The notes under the pieces: model-generated
Database searches by the model: none
What the model was told of the DNA's origin: nothing
Seen by the model: only the letters and a program-made list of their open reading frames with translations
In this document: positions 8,702 to 18,960 of the stretch, one piece after another
Numbering within the stretch: the stretch's first letter is position 1
How the letters are laid out: every line of letters begins with the position of its first letter
Assembly (NCBI GenBank): GCA_963575745.1
Contig: CAUYUJ010013903.1
Span: 334,230-396,729, forward strand
Length of the DNA: 62,500 bases
From: Prorocentrum cordatum
Lineage: Eukaryota; Sar; Dinophyceae; Prorocentrales; Prorocentraceae
Direction of reading: 5' to 3'
Program-made: the position numbers and the translations under genes

Positions 8702-8792
8702 CCACACATCCTCCGAGATGTGTGGGCGGCCACATGCGAACCCTACCCCACCACCCCACGAGTTCTACGGGGGGAGGTGGGATAGGGTTGTG
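8702..8792. repeat. Two adjacent hairpins
   Basis: CCACACATC/GATGTGTGG at 8702-8725 is a perfect 9-bp stem with a 6-nt loop. Next to it, arms 8737-8758 (CCCTACCCCACC) and 8769-8792 (GGTGGGATAGGG) form a second stem. Confidence 0.65.
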
Positions 8793-8833
8793 GACGAAGG
8801 TACACGGAGTCAAAGCATGTTGCCAAATCATTT

Positions 8834-8930
8834 CCACATGTTTAAAACATGTTTGAACATGTCTCGGACATGTGTAACACATGTCTTAAACATTTTTAGA
8901 ACTGTATACGACAGTTTAGACACATGTCTC
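8834..8930. repeat. ACATGT palindrome cluster
   Basis: At least five ACATG(T) palindromes spaced about 11-14 bp (TTTAAAACATGTTTGAACAT etc.). The spacing near one helical turn could suit cooperative protein binding, but a decayed short tandem repeat is equally possible. Confidence 0.6.
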
Positions 8931-9289
8931 AACTCAATGGTAGGACTGTTAGGGTGTCCATTGTCATGGCATCCACCAGGATCGGGTTCGTATGTGGCCT
9001 CCGAATGTGTCTGTTCAATCCGTGGTTCAAAATCTCCTGACCCCTTCCCCAGGAGTAGTACCGTGCGTCCCAGATTACCATTTGTCAGTCTCCCGGCCCG
9101 GGGAGATGGGCACCGGAGGCCGACATATCCAGGAAGCACGCCAGGAAGGAAGTTGTCGTGCCATCGGCGTCGAAGAAAAACAAACAACATAAACATAAAA
9201 ATAAACTCAAACACCATGAGCATAAATAAGCACCAACAAATCATAACCATAACATAATCATAATACACAAACGTCATAAAGATAATTTG
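8931..9289. other. No gene; ends in CATAAA-type A-rich tract
   Basis: Mixed unique sequence to about 9170, then AACATAAACATAAAAATAAA-type A-rich DNA leading into the family A hairpin at 9290. The A-rich part mirrors the T-rich tract at 541-705. Confidence 0.5.
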
Positions 9290-9421
9290 TTGGCGCTCTG
9301 CGCGGATTTCTTGGATCCGCGCTGGGCCCCCTAGCAGCGCCTCCGGTGCCGCCCCTGGCGCGCTCCGCGCGCCAGGGTGGGGGTCCAGCGCAGGTCCAAG
9401 AAATCCGTGCAGAGCGCCCAA
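9290..9421. repeat. Family A palindromic element, long reference copy
   Basis: One of the best-preserved long forms. The left arm begins TTGGCGCTCTGCGCGGATTT then CTTGGATCCGCGCTGGGCCC. The right arm is its complement ending AAATCCGTGCAGAGCGCC. The centre contains GGCGCGCTCCGCGCGCC, itself a perfect hairpin. It is therefore a nested palindrome of about 130 bp with A-rich left and T-rich right flanks. Confidence 0.8.
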
Positions 9422-9680
9422 AAGTTTACTATGGTTAGTACGGAGGTCTGGGGAGGCCTCCGACGCCGTACGTTTCAACCCCCTCGGGGCCGCAATTTGG
9501 TAGGCGGCAGTGTTGTGATGGCCCCCCGGCCCCGAGAAACGCTGGACCGAGCCCCGTCTCGCGGGCGCTCTGGCGCCGGCCCCGCTGCTCCCCCCTGCGT
9601 GGCCTCTACGTGCGCGGAGCTGGCATGCCGATTGCCCGGCTGAGGCCCGATAGCGGCCCTCAGTCGGCACGTAACGGGTG

Positions 9681-9787
9681 GGGGGCCAGAAAGTATACCA
9701 CCACCACCTCCCTCACCCCCTCCCTCTCGCTGGACAGAAGAGAGCGGAGGAATCGACGTGGTGGTGGTGTATATTCTTTGGGCCCCC
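9681..9787. repeat. 107-bp inverted-repeat element with probable target duplication
   Basis: Termini GGGGGCCAGAAAGTATACCA and TGTATATTCTTTGGGCCCCC are complementary over about 28 bp, with CCACCACC/GGTGGTGG continuing inward. AACGGG flanks it on both sides (9673-9678 and 9788-9793), consistent with a short target-site duplication. Confidence 0.75.
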
Positions 9788-9795
9788 AACGGGGT

Positions 9796-10112
9796 TCAGC
9801 GCCAAAGGGGCTCAGCCAGAGCTCCCAGACCAGGACCTTGCAAAGCTGGATCTGGGCCGAGCCAGGTTTGGGGGCCTCCCGCGGCCCTGGAGGAAGCCGT
9901 ACATGTTGGGTGAGCCGGGCTTTGGAGAGCTCTCCAGATGACACCCCTGCGGCGGAAGTCTCGAAACAGCCTTCCACAGGGGCCACCTCCTGGCCTGCAG
10001 GGAAGTTCTCAGCCGTCCTGGGGTGTTCGTCTTCGTTTCGAGTACACAGTACCACGCGGCTCCTCTCCTCTCCTCCTCGTGCTTTCCCCCCCTCCTCTGC
10101 CCTCTGCCCTCC
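9796..10112. other. No gene seen
   Basis: Mixed sequence ending in a CTCCTCT pyrimidine stretch that precedes the tandem array, as also happens at 13190-13385. Confidence 0.4.
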
Positions 10113-10475
10113 GCACGATTCGCGGCCCCACCGGGAGCTTCACCGAAGGCCGCAGCGGCAGGGTCCGCAGGGCGGCCCCCGCGCCAATTTCGGCACGCCC
10201 CTCACTCGATCCGTGGCCCTCTGGGGAGCTCCGCCGAAAGCCCCAGCGGTAGGGTCCGCGTGGCGGCCCCGCGCAACTTTCGGCACACCCGGCACACGCC
10301 ACATCGCTCCATAGGGAGCTCCACCGAAGGCCCCAGCGGCAGAGTCCGCATGGTGGCCCCGACCCCTCACACGATCCGGGGCCTCATGTGGACCTGCCCC
10401 TCCGTGGTCCCACCTGCCTTGCGGCGCTCGCATCCGGAAGTGGTTTGGTCCTTCGCCCGGGTGATAGTAAGTAAC
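10113..10475. repeat. Family C minisatellite, copy 1 (3 units plus tail)
   Basis: Three imperfect units of 80-90 bp. Each contains CTTCGGCACACCC or a variant, a TCGTGGCCC element, GGGAGCTCCACCGAAGGCCC, and CAGCGGCAGGGTCCGCATGG. The array ends in a fixed tail (GACCTGCCCCTCCGTGGTCC, then CCACCTGCCTTGCGGC and GTTTGGTCCTTCGCCC) shared with 13410-14255 and 31030-31165. Confidence 0.8.
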
Positions 10476-10734
10476 CTTGGTTTGCGAATTACCATTCTCC
10501 TCCTCCTGCACTACTCTCACGGCTAAGAACATGTGTATCATGACTAAATCTGCGAATGTTATTATTCGCACTATTTGTACCGCTACGGGTAATGAGTACT
10601 CATCTTAACACTGACATGCGTATGACTATGACAACTGTCACGAAAAGGATTCTGATTATGAATGCGGATGTCGTTGAACCAGTGATGTTGCGATTGCTGC
10701 TCGTATCGATAGTACACGACACGACGAATGCCAA

Positions 10735-10916
10735 ATCGGCGATGATGATGATGTTGTTGATGATGATGGTGGCGATGGTGATATTGCTGCTGCTGGTGAT
10801 GGTATGGATTGTGGTGGTGGTGGCGATGATGATGATGATGATGATGATGATTGTGATGATGATGACGATGCTGGAAAAGATGATGATGAGGATGGTGCTG
10901 ATTGTGATGATGCCGG

Positions 10917-10948
<32 letters not shown>

Positions 10949-11650
10949 GTGATGTTAGCAGTGGTGATTATGATGATGATGATGTTGACGATGACGACGA
11001 CGGCGATTACGACTACGATGTCTAAGCGGTTGACTACGGCGATTATATTGTTGCTGATGGCGATGATGTTGATGTTGATGATGCTGATGCTGCTGCTGAT
11101 GATGATGATGATGGTGATGCTGCTGATGATGATGATTATAATGACGACGCTGATGCTGATGCTGATGTTGGTGCTTATGCTGTCGCAGCTAATGATGCTG
11201 GTGGCTGTGTCTCCGATAATGATGATGATGGTAATGATGATGACGAGAAAGTTGATGATGATGATGATGATGATGATGATGACGATGTTGATGATGATGT
11301 TGGTGTTGATGCCGATGTTGATGTTGATGCTGGTGGTGTTGACGATGCTGATGCTGCCGACGATGATGAAGGTGATGCTCATGACATTGGTGTTGATGAT
11401 GCTGATGACGTTGTTACTGCTGATCATGACGATGACGATGCTGATGCTGCTGCTGATGATGACGACACTGATGATGATGTTGGTGGTGTTGGTGATGGTG
11501 ATGGTGATGGTGCTTATGCTGATGCTGCTGATGCTGATGATGGTGATGGTTATGGTGATGGTGATGGTGACTGTGGCGGTGGTGGTGGTGGTGATGGTGG
11601 TGGTGATGATGCAGATGCTGATAATGTTGCTGCTGATGGTGATGCTAATA
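10735..11650. repeat. GAT/GCT/GGT trinucleotide tract
   Basis: About 900 bp of degenerate GATGATGCTGATG. All three forward frames are long and open, giving poly-Met/Leu or poly-Asp, and the minus strand gives poly-Ile/Ser. This is a property of the repeat, not a gene. A second tract of the same type lies at 34016-34712. Confidence 0.9.
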
Positions 11651-11755
11651 GTGATGATGATGGATGATGGTGGTGGTGGTGGTGGTGGTGGTGGGTGGAG
11701 GTGGTGGTGGGTGGAGGAGGAGGAGGAGGAGGAGGAGGAGGAGGAGGAGGACGAT
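11651..11755. repeat. GGT then GGA tract
   Basis: A GGTGGT run followed by about 13 GGA triplets, directly continuing the GAT tract. Confidence 0.85.
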
Positions 11756-11763
11756 GATGACAC

Positions 11764-12180
11764 GAGCCTGGGCCGTCTTGGGGCCATTTCGGCCTCCTGT
11801 GTGACAGTCTGGTTTCCCGTGGGGCAGAATGTGGGTGCCTGGGGGCCGACTTGGCGCCGTCTTGGGCCGTCGAAGGGCGTTCTAAGGCCATCTTGGGTCA
11901 CACTTGTGGTCCTCTTGAGCCGTCTTGGTGCCGTCTTGGATGCCTCTTGGGCCATCGTGGAGTCTTTTTAGGCCGTCTTGAGCTGACGGCAGCCCGAAAT
12001 GACGAGAATACGAACATGTCTCACGAACCCAAGAGACATCAACAATGTTGGCTTATTTTGGAGGCACCTCGGGCCGTCTTGAATCCATTTTCGGCCGTCT
12101 TGGGGCCATCTTGGGCTGTCTTCGAGACATCTTGGGCCGTCTTGGTGTTTTTGGTTGCCTGCACGGGCCGTCTTGTAAGT
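11764..12180 (+). repeat. Family M, GGCCGTCTTGG-type short-period repeat
   Basis: Repeats of GGCCGTCTTGGGGCCATCTT type with a basic period near 11-12 bp and variable third bases. Related arrays occur at 20172-20944 (opposite strand sense) and 56395-56965. Open frames contain repetitive Trp/Leu/Gly and are not genes. Confidence 0.75.
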
Positions 12181-12212
12181 TCGGGGAGCACATCCACCCT
12201 TTTTAACTAGGG

Positions 12213-12690
12213 ATCATGGCAGCCTGGGAATGCGGGACGTGCACGATCCTTGAAATGGTGCGCATGCGATGAGGGGTCTAGGAGTTAGCAGTCATGCGGG
12301 GAGTGCACAATCCTCGAGCGGGAGCGCATGGAATGCGGGTTCAAGCATTAGCTGTCATGCGGGAAGTGCACCATCCTCAATTGGGCACGCGTGGAAGGGG
12401 GATTTAGGTATTAGCTGCCGTGCGGGAAGTGCACCGTCCTCGAGCGGGCACGCGTGGAGGGGGATATAGTATTTGCTGCAACGCAGGACGTGCACCATCC
12501 TTGAGCGGGCACGCGTGGAAGAGGGATTTAGGCATTAGCTGCCATGGCGTAGCTGCCATGGGGGAAGTGCACCATCCTCAACGGGCACGCGTGGAGCGGG
12601 GGGGGGAGGGTCAGGCATTAGCTGCCATGCTGGAACTGCACCGTCCTCGGGCGGGCACGAAGGACGTGGCTCGTAACGGACGGGGTGATG
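12213..12690 (+). repeat. Minisatellite of about 63 bp, 7 units
   Basis: Seven head-to-tail units of 60-78 bp. Each has CATGCGGGAAGTGCACCATC, CTCGAGCGGGCACGCGTGGA, and a GGGATTTAGGCATTAGCTGC segment. One unit carries a small internal duplication around 12540-12555. No spacer-like unique segments, so it is not CRISPR. Confidence 0.85.
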
Positions 12691-13085
12691 CATGCCGCGG
12701 TGTGCGGGTACAGGGAGGGGTTGTTCCGTAATTGCATCCACATGTCGTACAATACAGACCATGGCATTCTTACACGCCTCACCGTGCCAGGGGGTACGGT
12801 GGCGTATTAATACGACGACTCATGCCACTACACAAACTGACATGACGATTCAAGGACATGACTGCAAACGCTATTGCTACTACGAGTACTAATAAGAACC
12901 CCGTGCTGGTACGACGGGCCACGGGAGGTTACGGGAAGCCATTGTCGCCTCACCGATATCGGGTGCGGCATTGCATGATTAGTTTCGGAAGACGTTTATG
13001 TAGACTATTTACAGACAGGCTGTGCATAACGTTTGTGTTGACTATTCAGCGCATGTGGTTCTAAATTTGCCGAGTCGAGTTTACG
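12691..13085. other. Unique sequence, no gene recognised
   Basis: More balanced base composition than its neighbours, with no repeat family and only short open frames. Confidence 0.5.
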
Positions 13086-13189
13086 CTGAGCAGGGGCCCG
13101 TCCGCGCTTTCACGCCCGAGGCCACCCCAGCGACCCGACGTTTCCCGTCCATCTTGTGGTGCCGGGTCCTCGTTCTGAAGAGGCAGTGT

Positions 13190-13385
13190 CCTGCGTCTCT
13201 TCGCCTCTCCTCTTCTCTCCTCTTGCCTCTCTTCTCCTCTCCTCTCTCCTCTCGTCTCCTCTCTTCTTGCCTCTCTCCTCATCTTTCCTCTCCTCTCTTC
13301 TCCTCTTGCCTCTACTCCTCCTTTCCTGTCCTCTCCTCTCCTCTCCTCTCCTCTCCTCTGCTCTCTTCCTCCCCCTCTTGCCTCC
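13190..13385. repeat. TCTCC pentanucleotide tract
   Basis: CTCTCCTCTCCTCTC-type pyrimidine repeat leading into family C copy 2. Confidence 0.9.
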
Positions 13386-13409
13386 TCGCATCCCCCATCC
13401 CTACCTTTT

Positions 13410-14255
13410 CCCGCCGCCTGCCCATTTCGGCACACACAATCACACCTCACACGTTTCGTGGCCCCATCGTTAGCCAGCCCCGCCGAAGTTCCCAGTCAGT
13501 GGCAAGGTCCGCATGGCGGCTCCGCGCCCACTTCGGCACACCCCTCACACGCCTTCGTGGTCCCACAGGGAGCTTCACCAAAGGTCCCAGCGGCAGGGTC
13601 CGCCGCGTAGGGGGTTCCACCGAAGGCCCCAGCGGCACGGCCTGCACGGCGGCCCCGTGCCCATCCCGATACGCCTCTTACACGTTTCGCGGCCCGATGT
13701 GGAGCTCCACCCAACAGGCCCCGGCGGCAGGGTCCGCATGGCTGCGCCGAGCCCAGGTCGGCACGCCTCTCACACGTTTCGCCACCCGACAGGGAGCTCC
13801 ATCGGAGGCCCCAGCGGCAGTGGCAGGGTCCGCATGGCGGCCCCGCGCCCACTTCGGCACGCCACTCACGCGTTTCGTGGCCCCATCGGCAAGGTCCGCA
13901 TTGCGGCCCCGCATCTAGATATATTTCGGCACACTCAGACGTTTCGTGGGGCTTCACCGAAGGCCTCAGCGGCTTCCGGCACACCTCTCACACGTCTCGT
14001 GGCCGCACAGGGGGCTCTACCGAAGACCTCAGCGGCAGGGTCCGAATGGCGGGCCCGCACCCATGTGGGCACACTCCTCACGTTCCGTGGCCCGACAGGG
14101 GGCTCCGCAGACGACCTCAGCGGCAGGGTCCGCACACTCCTCAAGTTCCGTGGCCCCACAGGGACCTGCCCCTCCTTCGTCCCACCTGCCTTGTGGCACT
14201 CGCACCCGCATATGGTTGGGTCCTTCGCCCAAGCAATTTTTTGTCGGTGCGAGGT
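13410..14255. repeat. Family C minisatellite, copy 2 (about 9 units plus tail)
   Basis: About nine units like those at 10113, each with CACTTCGGCACACCCCTCAC, ACGTTTCGTGGCCCCA, GGGAGCTCCACCGAAGGCCC and GCGGCAGGGTCCGCATGGCG. It ends with the same fixed tail as copy 1 (GGACCTGCCCCTCCTTCGTC at about 14161). The order pyrimidine tract, array, fixed tail is shared with copy 1, so the whole block is one repeated unit that varies in unit number. Confidence 0.85.
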
Positions 14256-14800
14256 CCCCAGAAGTCGCGACACTTTCCTCAGGGTCCGTTCTTCATCGTC
14301 GAGGCGTTATTCACCGGCGGCGAGCAAGCGCTCGATTGACTTTTTCGGACCGTTGGATGCTTGGGACCGTAGTCCAGAACTTAGACGAAAGCAGCACCGA
14401 AAGTAGGATCATGGGGGATGAGAGTTCGGCTGAGATTCAGTAGATCGGCTCGACACGTTCGACAACTTCGAGAGTGTCGACGATTTGACACAGCCATCCA
14501 GCTGCTCACCCACCACCGTGCTGCCCGTTTCGTCACCAATGTTCGAGCCCCAGTGCCCCTGTCCTCCAGGAAGGATTCCAGGCCAACGAAAATCACGAGA
14601 GGACGGTGATGAGGTCGACGGCGACGGCGGCTCCGTGAGGCGGCAGCAGGCCAAGAGCCCCGCGCCCAGCGCAGCTGCGGGGGCGGGCGCCGGCGTCGCA
14701 GCGGTGTTGCTGGACGACTAGGGCGCAAAAGAGTCTTCCGCCTCAGACAGCTGACGTTGTGGTTTTTTCGCAACGTTGTTCCCCAGAAGTACTAGGTTCC
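14256..14800. other. Unique sequence with a weak open frame
   Basis: No repeat family seen. A frame at 14485-14721 (plus) gives a 78-residue reading with an acidic-basic mixed segment and an Ala-rich end. It has some protein-like character but no domain I recognise. Confidence 0.3.
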
Positions 14801-14880
14801 CTTGGGGCCCCCTGGCGCGCTCCGCGGGCCAGGCTGGCGAGGGGGTCCAGCGCCTATCCGAGAAATCCGCGCGGATCTCC
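14801..14880. repeat. Family A element, right half
   Basis: GGGGCCCCCTGGCGCGCTCC, then GGGGGTCCAGCGCCTATCCG and AGAAATCCGCGCGGA. The left arm is missing and the right flank is T-rich (ATATTTATTTCATG). Confidence 0.65.
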
Positions 14881-14885
14881 AATTT

Positions 14886-15601
14886 TTCATATTTATTTCA
14901 TGTTTGTTCCCTTTAATCAGAGCCTGAAAGCACCGAAACGGCGCCCCCAACAACCCCTAACTAATCCTAAAGTTTGGCTAAATACTGCGCCGGAAGGGAG
15001 TGCGGAGTGCTGCGAAGCAAACGCGATGGGCCCATCGATTCCCCATCAACATTGAAATCCGGGGGCGAGGGAGTGCGTTTCGGTGTCTTCGCTCTTATAC
15101 GCGACACGTGCGTATATTTTGCAACCAGCAGTATGGACCTCATCCCTTGCACTGGTTTTCAAACCTGGGCAATTTTTGTTGACAGTCCCAGGGCCTTGCG
15201 AGGGCCCCCAGAGACCGAAAATTGCCGGATATGTCCCGTCGTGTTTTTTCACGGCGCGAGGTTGTCAGGGTCTTGCCCATCCCCTCACATCGGGGCGACG
15301 AAACATCGTGACGGCCAGTTTGCGGGGCTCGGGTACACGCGAGAGTGAGCCTTCGCCAGGACGTGACCTTTGGTGCGGGCCCTCTGGGGTCCCCCGGCCG
15401 TTGAATGCGGCACGACGGTAGCAGCTCGCGCGCTTGAGTTTGCCTGACCCCCCTGAAGCCGCGCACCTCAAGGACATACAAAACGCCCCTAAAATGTTTT
15501 ACGATCGCTCTTGCACAGGGTCAATTGCGTGTAGCCGATGGGCGTTCTCGGTCTCCTCGTGCAGCTTCCTGCGGCTCTGTAAAGGCGGCCCCTGATTAGT
15601 A
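14886..15601. other. Unique sequence, no gene recognised
   Basis: A/T-richer start, then mixed sequence. Short open frames only; no domain or repeat family. Confidence 0.4.
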
Positions 15602-15737
15602 GGTCGACCCTGCCAGGTCAGGGGTGCCCTCGTGTCCTGTGTCTTGCGACCCATGCCTCCTGCATTTCTGTGGCAACGTGGCCCTCGGAAGGGTCTTGTG
15701 TCCTCTCGCGCGTCCTGTCCAATCAAGTCCGACTGTA
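15602..15737 (+). repeat. Family E-related element, copy 1
   Basis: Near-identical in long blocks to 28608-28745: GTGTCCTGTGTCT, GCGACCCATGC, GGCAACGTGGCCCTCGGAAG, GGTCTTGTGTCCTCTCGCG and CGTCCTGTCCAATCAAGTCC. Ends TAGGTCGACC and CCGACTGTA recall the inverted termini of family E. Confidence 0.75.
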
Positions 15738-15779
15738 GGACGGTAATGCGGCAACTAGCCTTTGGTTCGGGGTCAGCAA

Positions 15780-17800
15780 AGAGGGGGTGATGACTAGGGG
15801 AGTGTAGATATCATGGCGTTGGCCGTGATATTTCCTCAGATTTCATGGCGCCTCTTCTTGTTTTATTACGTCCCCAGCCCCCCCCTGGGCCGCGCACATG
15901 CCGCCAGTCATGATTTGCACCCCCTCCCCTTGGACGCCCCCCTCTTGGCCGCCCACGAGTTGTGCTTCCGTGAGGTAGGTGCCCCGCCTTCAGATTGTTG
16001 GGCATCAGCTTGGCAGCTAACATGGCGAGGATGAAAGGCGGGATATAGGAGGAGGCGAGCGAAAGAGGAGGAGGAGGAGGAGGCGGAGGAGGAGGAAGAG
16101 GAGAGGGAGGGGAAGATCCGGTTGAGGAGAAACACAGGAGGGGATGGTGGAGGAGGGCGAGCAGGAGAACAGAGGAGGAGGAGGAGGAGAAGGAGGAGGA
16201 GGAGGAGGAAGAAGAGGAAGAGTAGGAGGAAGCGCAGGATTTTGGGGAGGACTTTTGGCGGAGGGGCGTTGCGTCGCCAGGCTGGTGAGACCCTAAGAAC
16301 CGGCATTGCGAACGAGTCTCAATCTGGAGAAAAATTGCGACAAGAGCACCCTGTGCCCCATGTTGCAGCGGCAGTTTTCGAGCCAAATCGGCCGGTGTGG
16401 GTCCCGGGACCCAGGGCAAACTCGCCCCTTCTGTGAAACACTTGCGACGCCAGGATCTCAGGGGAGTCGTCCCTTGGCATCGCTCGGACATGTACGTTTT
16501 TCTCGGCGAGGCTAGCACGAGACAATCTGGAGCATCTTGGACCAAGCAAGCGCCAAGCATCCTAAGGGACGCGTGGACTGGTCGGCAGGAGCACTCGTGG
16601 CTCTTGCCATCAATCGCTGCGACAGAGTCGTCATCAGCAGTCCCGAGCATACCATCGGCGGTACAAGTGCTTGGACTGAACAGCCCAGTGGGAGGAGGAG
16701 GAGGAGGAGGAGAAGGAGGAGGAGAAGGAGGAGGAGACGGAGGAGGAGGAGGAGGAGGAGGAGGAGGACCAGTGTAAACCCAAGAGTCATCAACGATGTT
16801 GGAAGTAACCCTCCCTCTAAGCTCCCTGTTCATAGGCCCCTACAATGGTTCATTTCCATTGAGGGAACTGTCTCGTTGGAAGACAACCGTTTGAAGACCT
16901 TGAAGCATGCCAAGACATGGTTCTCGGGATTTCCACGCCACGGATCAACCTGACTGCTGCGTCCTGACGATCTGGAACCGTTTAGGGGATTTCAACACCG
17001 CGAACCAATATAATTGTTGCATCCGCATAGTTGTGAATCTTTCCAAAACACCACTGCTGGTACGCTGAGCATGGGAATATGTGAAACACTTGCAACTTGT
17101 TGACATGAATGTGCGCGGCGCTAAGGCGAGAGCCACATTTTGAAAAGGAGCCGCTTTCAATCCGTGAAACTCTTGCGAATTTCTAAAACGAATATGCGCG
17201 GCGCTCAGGCGAGAGCCACATTTGGAAACGGACCCGCCCTCAATCCGTGAAGCTCTTGCAAATTTCTAAAACTGATGTGCGCGGCAATAAGGCGAGAGCC
17301 ACATTTTGGAAAAGAACCGCCCTCAATCCGTGAAACACTTTCAATGTTTTACGAACGAGTGTGCGCGGCGCTAAGGCGAGAGCCACATGTTGAAAACCAC
17401 CCGCCCTCCGTCTGTGAATATTTTGCAACTGTTTGAAACGAATGTGCGTGATGCTAAGGCGAGAGCCACATTTTGAAAAGGTCCCGCCCTCAATCCTCGA
17501 AGCTCTTGCAAGTTTTTGAAGCGAATGTGCGCGGGGCTAAGACGAGAGCCACATTTTGAAAAGGTCCCGCCCTCAGTCCGTGAAAATCGTGCAATTTGTG
17601 CAAGGCGAATGTGCGCGGCGCTAAGGCGAGAGCCATATTTTGAAAACCACCCGCCCTCCATCTGTGAAGCTGTGGTCATTTTTAAGCGCCATAGTCATAA
17701 ACCATGAGGGATTCTCAGGCGAAGCGCCCGGCCCGCCCTAAAAACTGGCTTCGGGGTGCGACAGGGAGAATTTTTCTATATGGAACAGGAATGGAGGAGG
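15780..17800 (+). mobile_element. Composite repeat P, copy 1
   Basis: Order: leader with GATGACTAGGGGAGTGTAGA and ATGGCGCCTCTTCTTGTTTT (15787-15960); GGA tract (16060-16240); about 450 bp including CAGGATCTCAGGGGAGTCG; second GGA tract (16688-16768); a module starting CAGTGTAAACCCAAGAGTCA (16769-17050); seven 84-bp D units (17085-17690); and a tail with TCTCAGGCGAAGCGCCCGGC (17700-17795). The same modules recur at 39500-41400, so this is a dispersed 2-kb unit. No protein is encoded; its mechanism is unknown. Confidence 0.75.
17085..17690 (+). repeat. Family D minisatellite, 7 units of about 84 bp
   Basis: Each unit has GTGAAACTCTTGCAA, a T/A-rich stretch, GAATGTGCGCGGCGCTAAGG, CGAGAGCCACATTTTGAAAA and CCGCCCTCAATCC. 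Units begin near 17085, 17172, 17252, 17335, 17418, 17502 and 17586. Three-unit versions lie at 26435 and 41028, always followed by the same tail. Confidence 0.85.
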
Positions 17801-18539
17801 TGAGCAGGCGTGCAGAGGGCCAAGAGAATGCTCGCGAAACCGAACTGTGCACGTCGCAGCGATGGCAAGGCCCAGACTCGTGCCTCCTCCTCGGAACCTC
17901 CTGCAGGAGGACGCTCCTGCAGCCCCAAACGCATGTGAGGCAAATGTGCCCCTTCTTTGCGTAACGCCCCATACATCAAATTGATGGGCAGGATTGCTCC
18001 CATGGAGTCAGTGATGCGCATTCTGGACTCTGAAGCAACCGATTGTAATACGACGTCTGAGTTTCGGCGCTCGGGCGCCCCCGCCGAGCTCTGAGAGGGC
18101 CTCTGGGGTCCCCTAACGGGGTGGTGACCACCGTGTGGTGCGTCGGTGGGGATTCGGGGTCACCGCACGGTTTTGGGACTCGGGTCGTTCTCCGAGGACG
18201 TCCCGGGCGACTGGGGCACCCGAGGTCACAAAACCGTGCGCTGACGGACCGTGCGGTGAGGTCTTTGGGGATTTCGAGGTCGCACCACGGTCTGTCACCG
18301 CACCGCTTCGGGACTCCAAGGGGCCGCACCCCCTCCGCGGGGCGAACATCGGCGCCTGGCCCATGCCTGGCCTGCAGCCACTGGCCGCCTGAGGTGGCCC
18401 CCCCCCCGCGCACCGCGGCCGCACCCCCCCCCCCCCTCGGCCATGCCGGCATGGCCAGCCACGCGAACCTGCACGTCGGCAGCCTGCCGGACGGCATCGA
18501 TGGCCCCGGGGGGATGGGCGCCACGAGTGTTCGGGCGTC
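17801..18539. other. No gene; contains a long imperfect palindrome
   Basis: Arms 18158-18190 (CACCGCACGGTTTTGGGACT) and 18211-18245 (GGTCACAAAACCGTGCGCTG) are complementary. Additional variants of CCGTGCGGTGA and CACCACGGTCTG follow to 18310. The rest is unassigned. Confidence 0.55.
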
Positions 18540-18865
18540 TCCTCCTCCTGCCTCCTCTTCCTCCTCCTCCTCCTCCTCCTCCTCCTCCTCCTCCACCTCC
18601 TCCTCCTCCTCCCTCCTCCTGCCTCCTGCCTCCTCCCTCCTCCTCTTCCTCCTGCTCTACATCCTCCTGCCTCCTCCTCCTCCTCCTCCTCCTCCCCTTT
18701 CTCCTCCTCCTCCTCCTCCTCCTCCTCCTCCTCCTCCTCCTGCCTCCTGCCTCCTGCCTCCTGCCTCCTCCTCTCTCCTCCACTTCCTCCTGCTCTACAC
18801 CCTCCCTCCTCCTCCTCCTCCTCCTCCTCCTCCTCCTCCTCCTCCTCCTCCTCCTCCTCCTCCTT
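18540..18865. repeat. CTCCTC polypyrimidine tract
   Basis: About 325 bp of CTC/TCC/CTG triplets with a few interruptions. It is the longest tract with the pyrimidine strand on top. Confidence 0.9.
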
Positions 18866-18889
18866 GCCTCGTTTTCGCTATTTTGGGGC

Positions 18890-18960
18890 CTCCTGGGGCG
18901 CCCTCGTCGCCACCGCTGGATTCGATTCGAATTCGAAATCCTGGTCAGAACGCACCCCTG
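18890..18960 (+). repeat. Short repeat after a triplet tract (GCCCTCGTCGCCACCGCTGG)
   Basis: GCGCCCTCGTCGCCACCGCT, then GGATTCG and GGTCAGAACGCACC. It recurs at 41876-41945 and 48520-48590, close to a GGA or CTCC tract each time. Confidence 0.65.

Noticed and set aside
10556-11971. 471-residue plus-strand and 451-residue minus-strand ORFs
   Set aside because: Both are products of the GAT/GGT trinucleotide tract (poly-Met/Leu/Val and poly-Ile/Ser).
12213-12690. CRISPR-like array
   Set aside because: Units are contiguous degenerate repeats with no unique spacers, and the context is eukaryotic.
17085-17690. CRISPR-like array or tandem small-RNA genes
   Set aside because: The inter-motif sequence is itself repeated and drifts with the unit; no spacer diversity or RNA gene promoter is visible.
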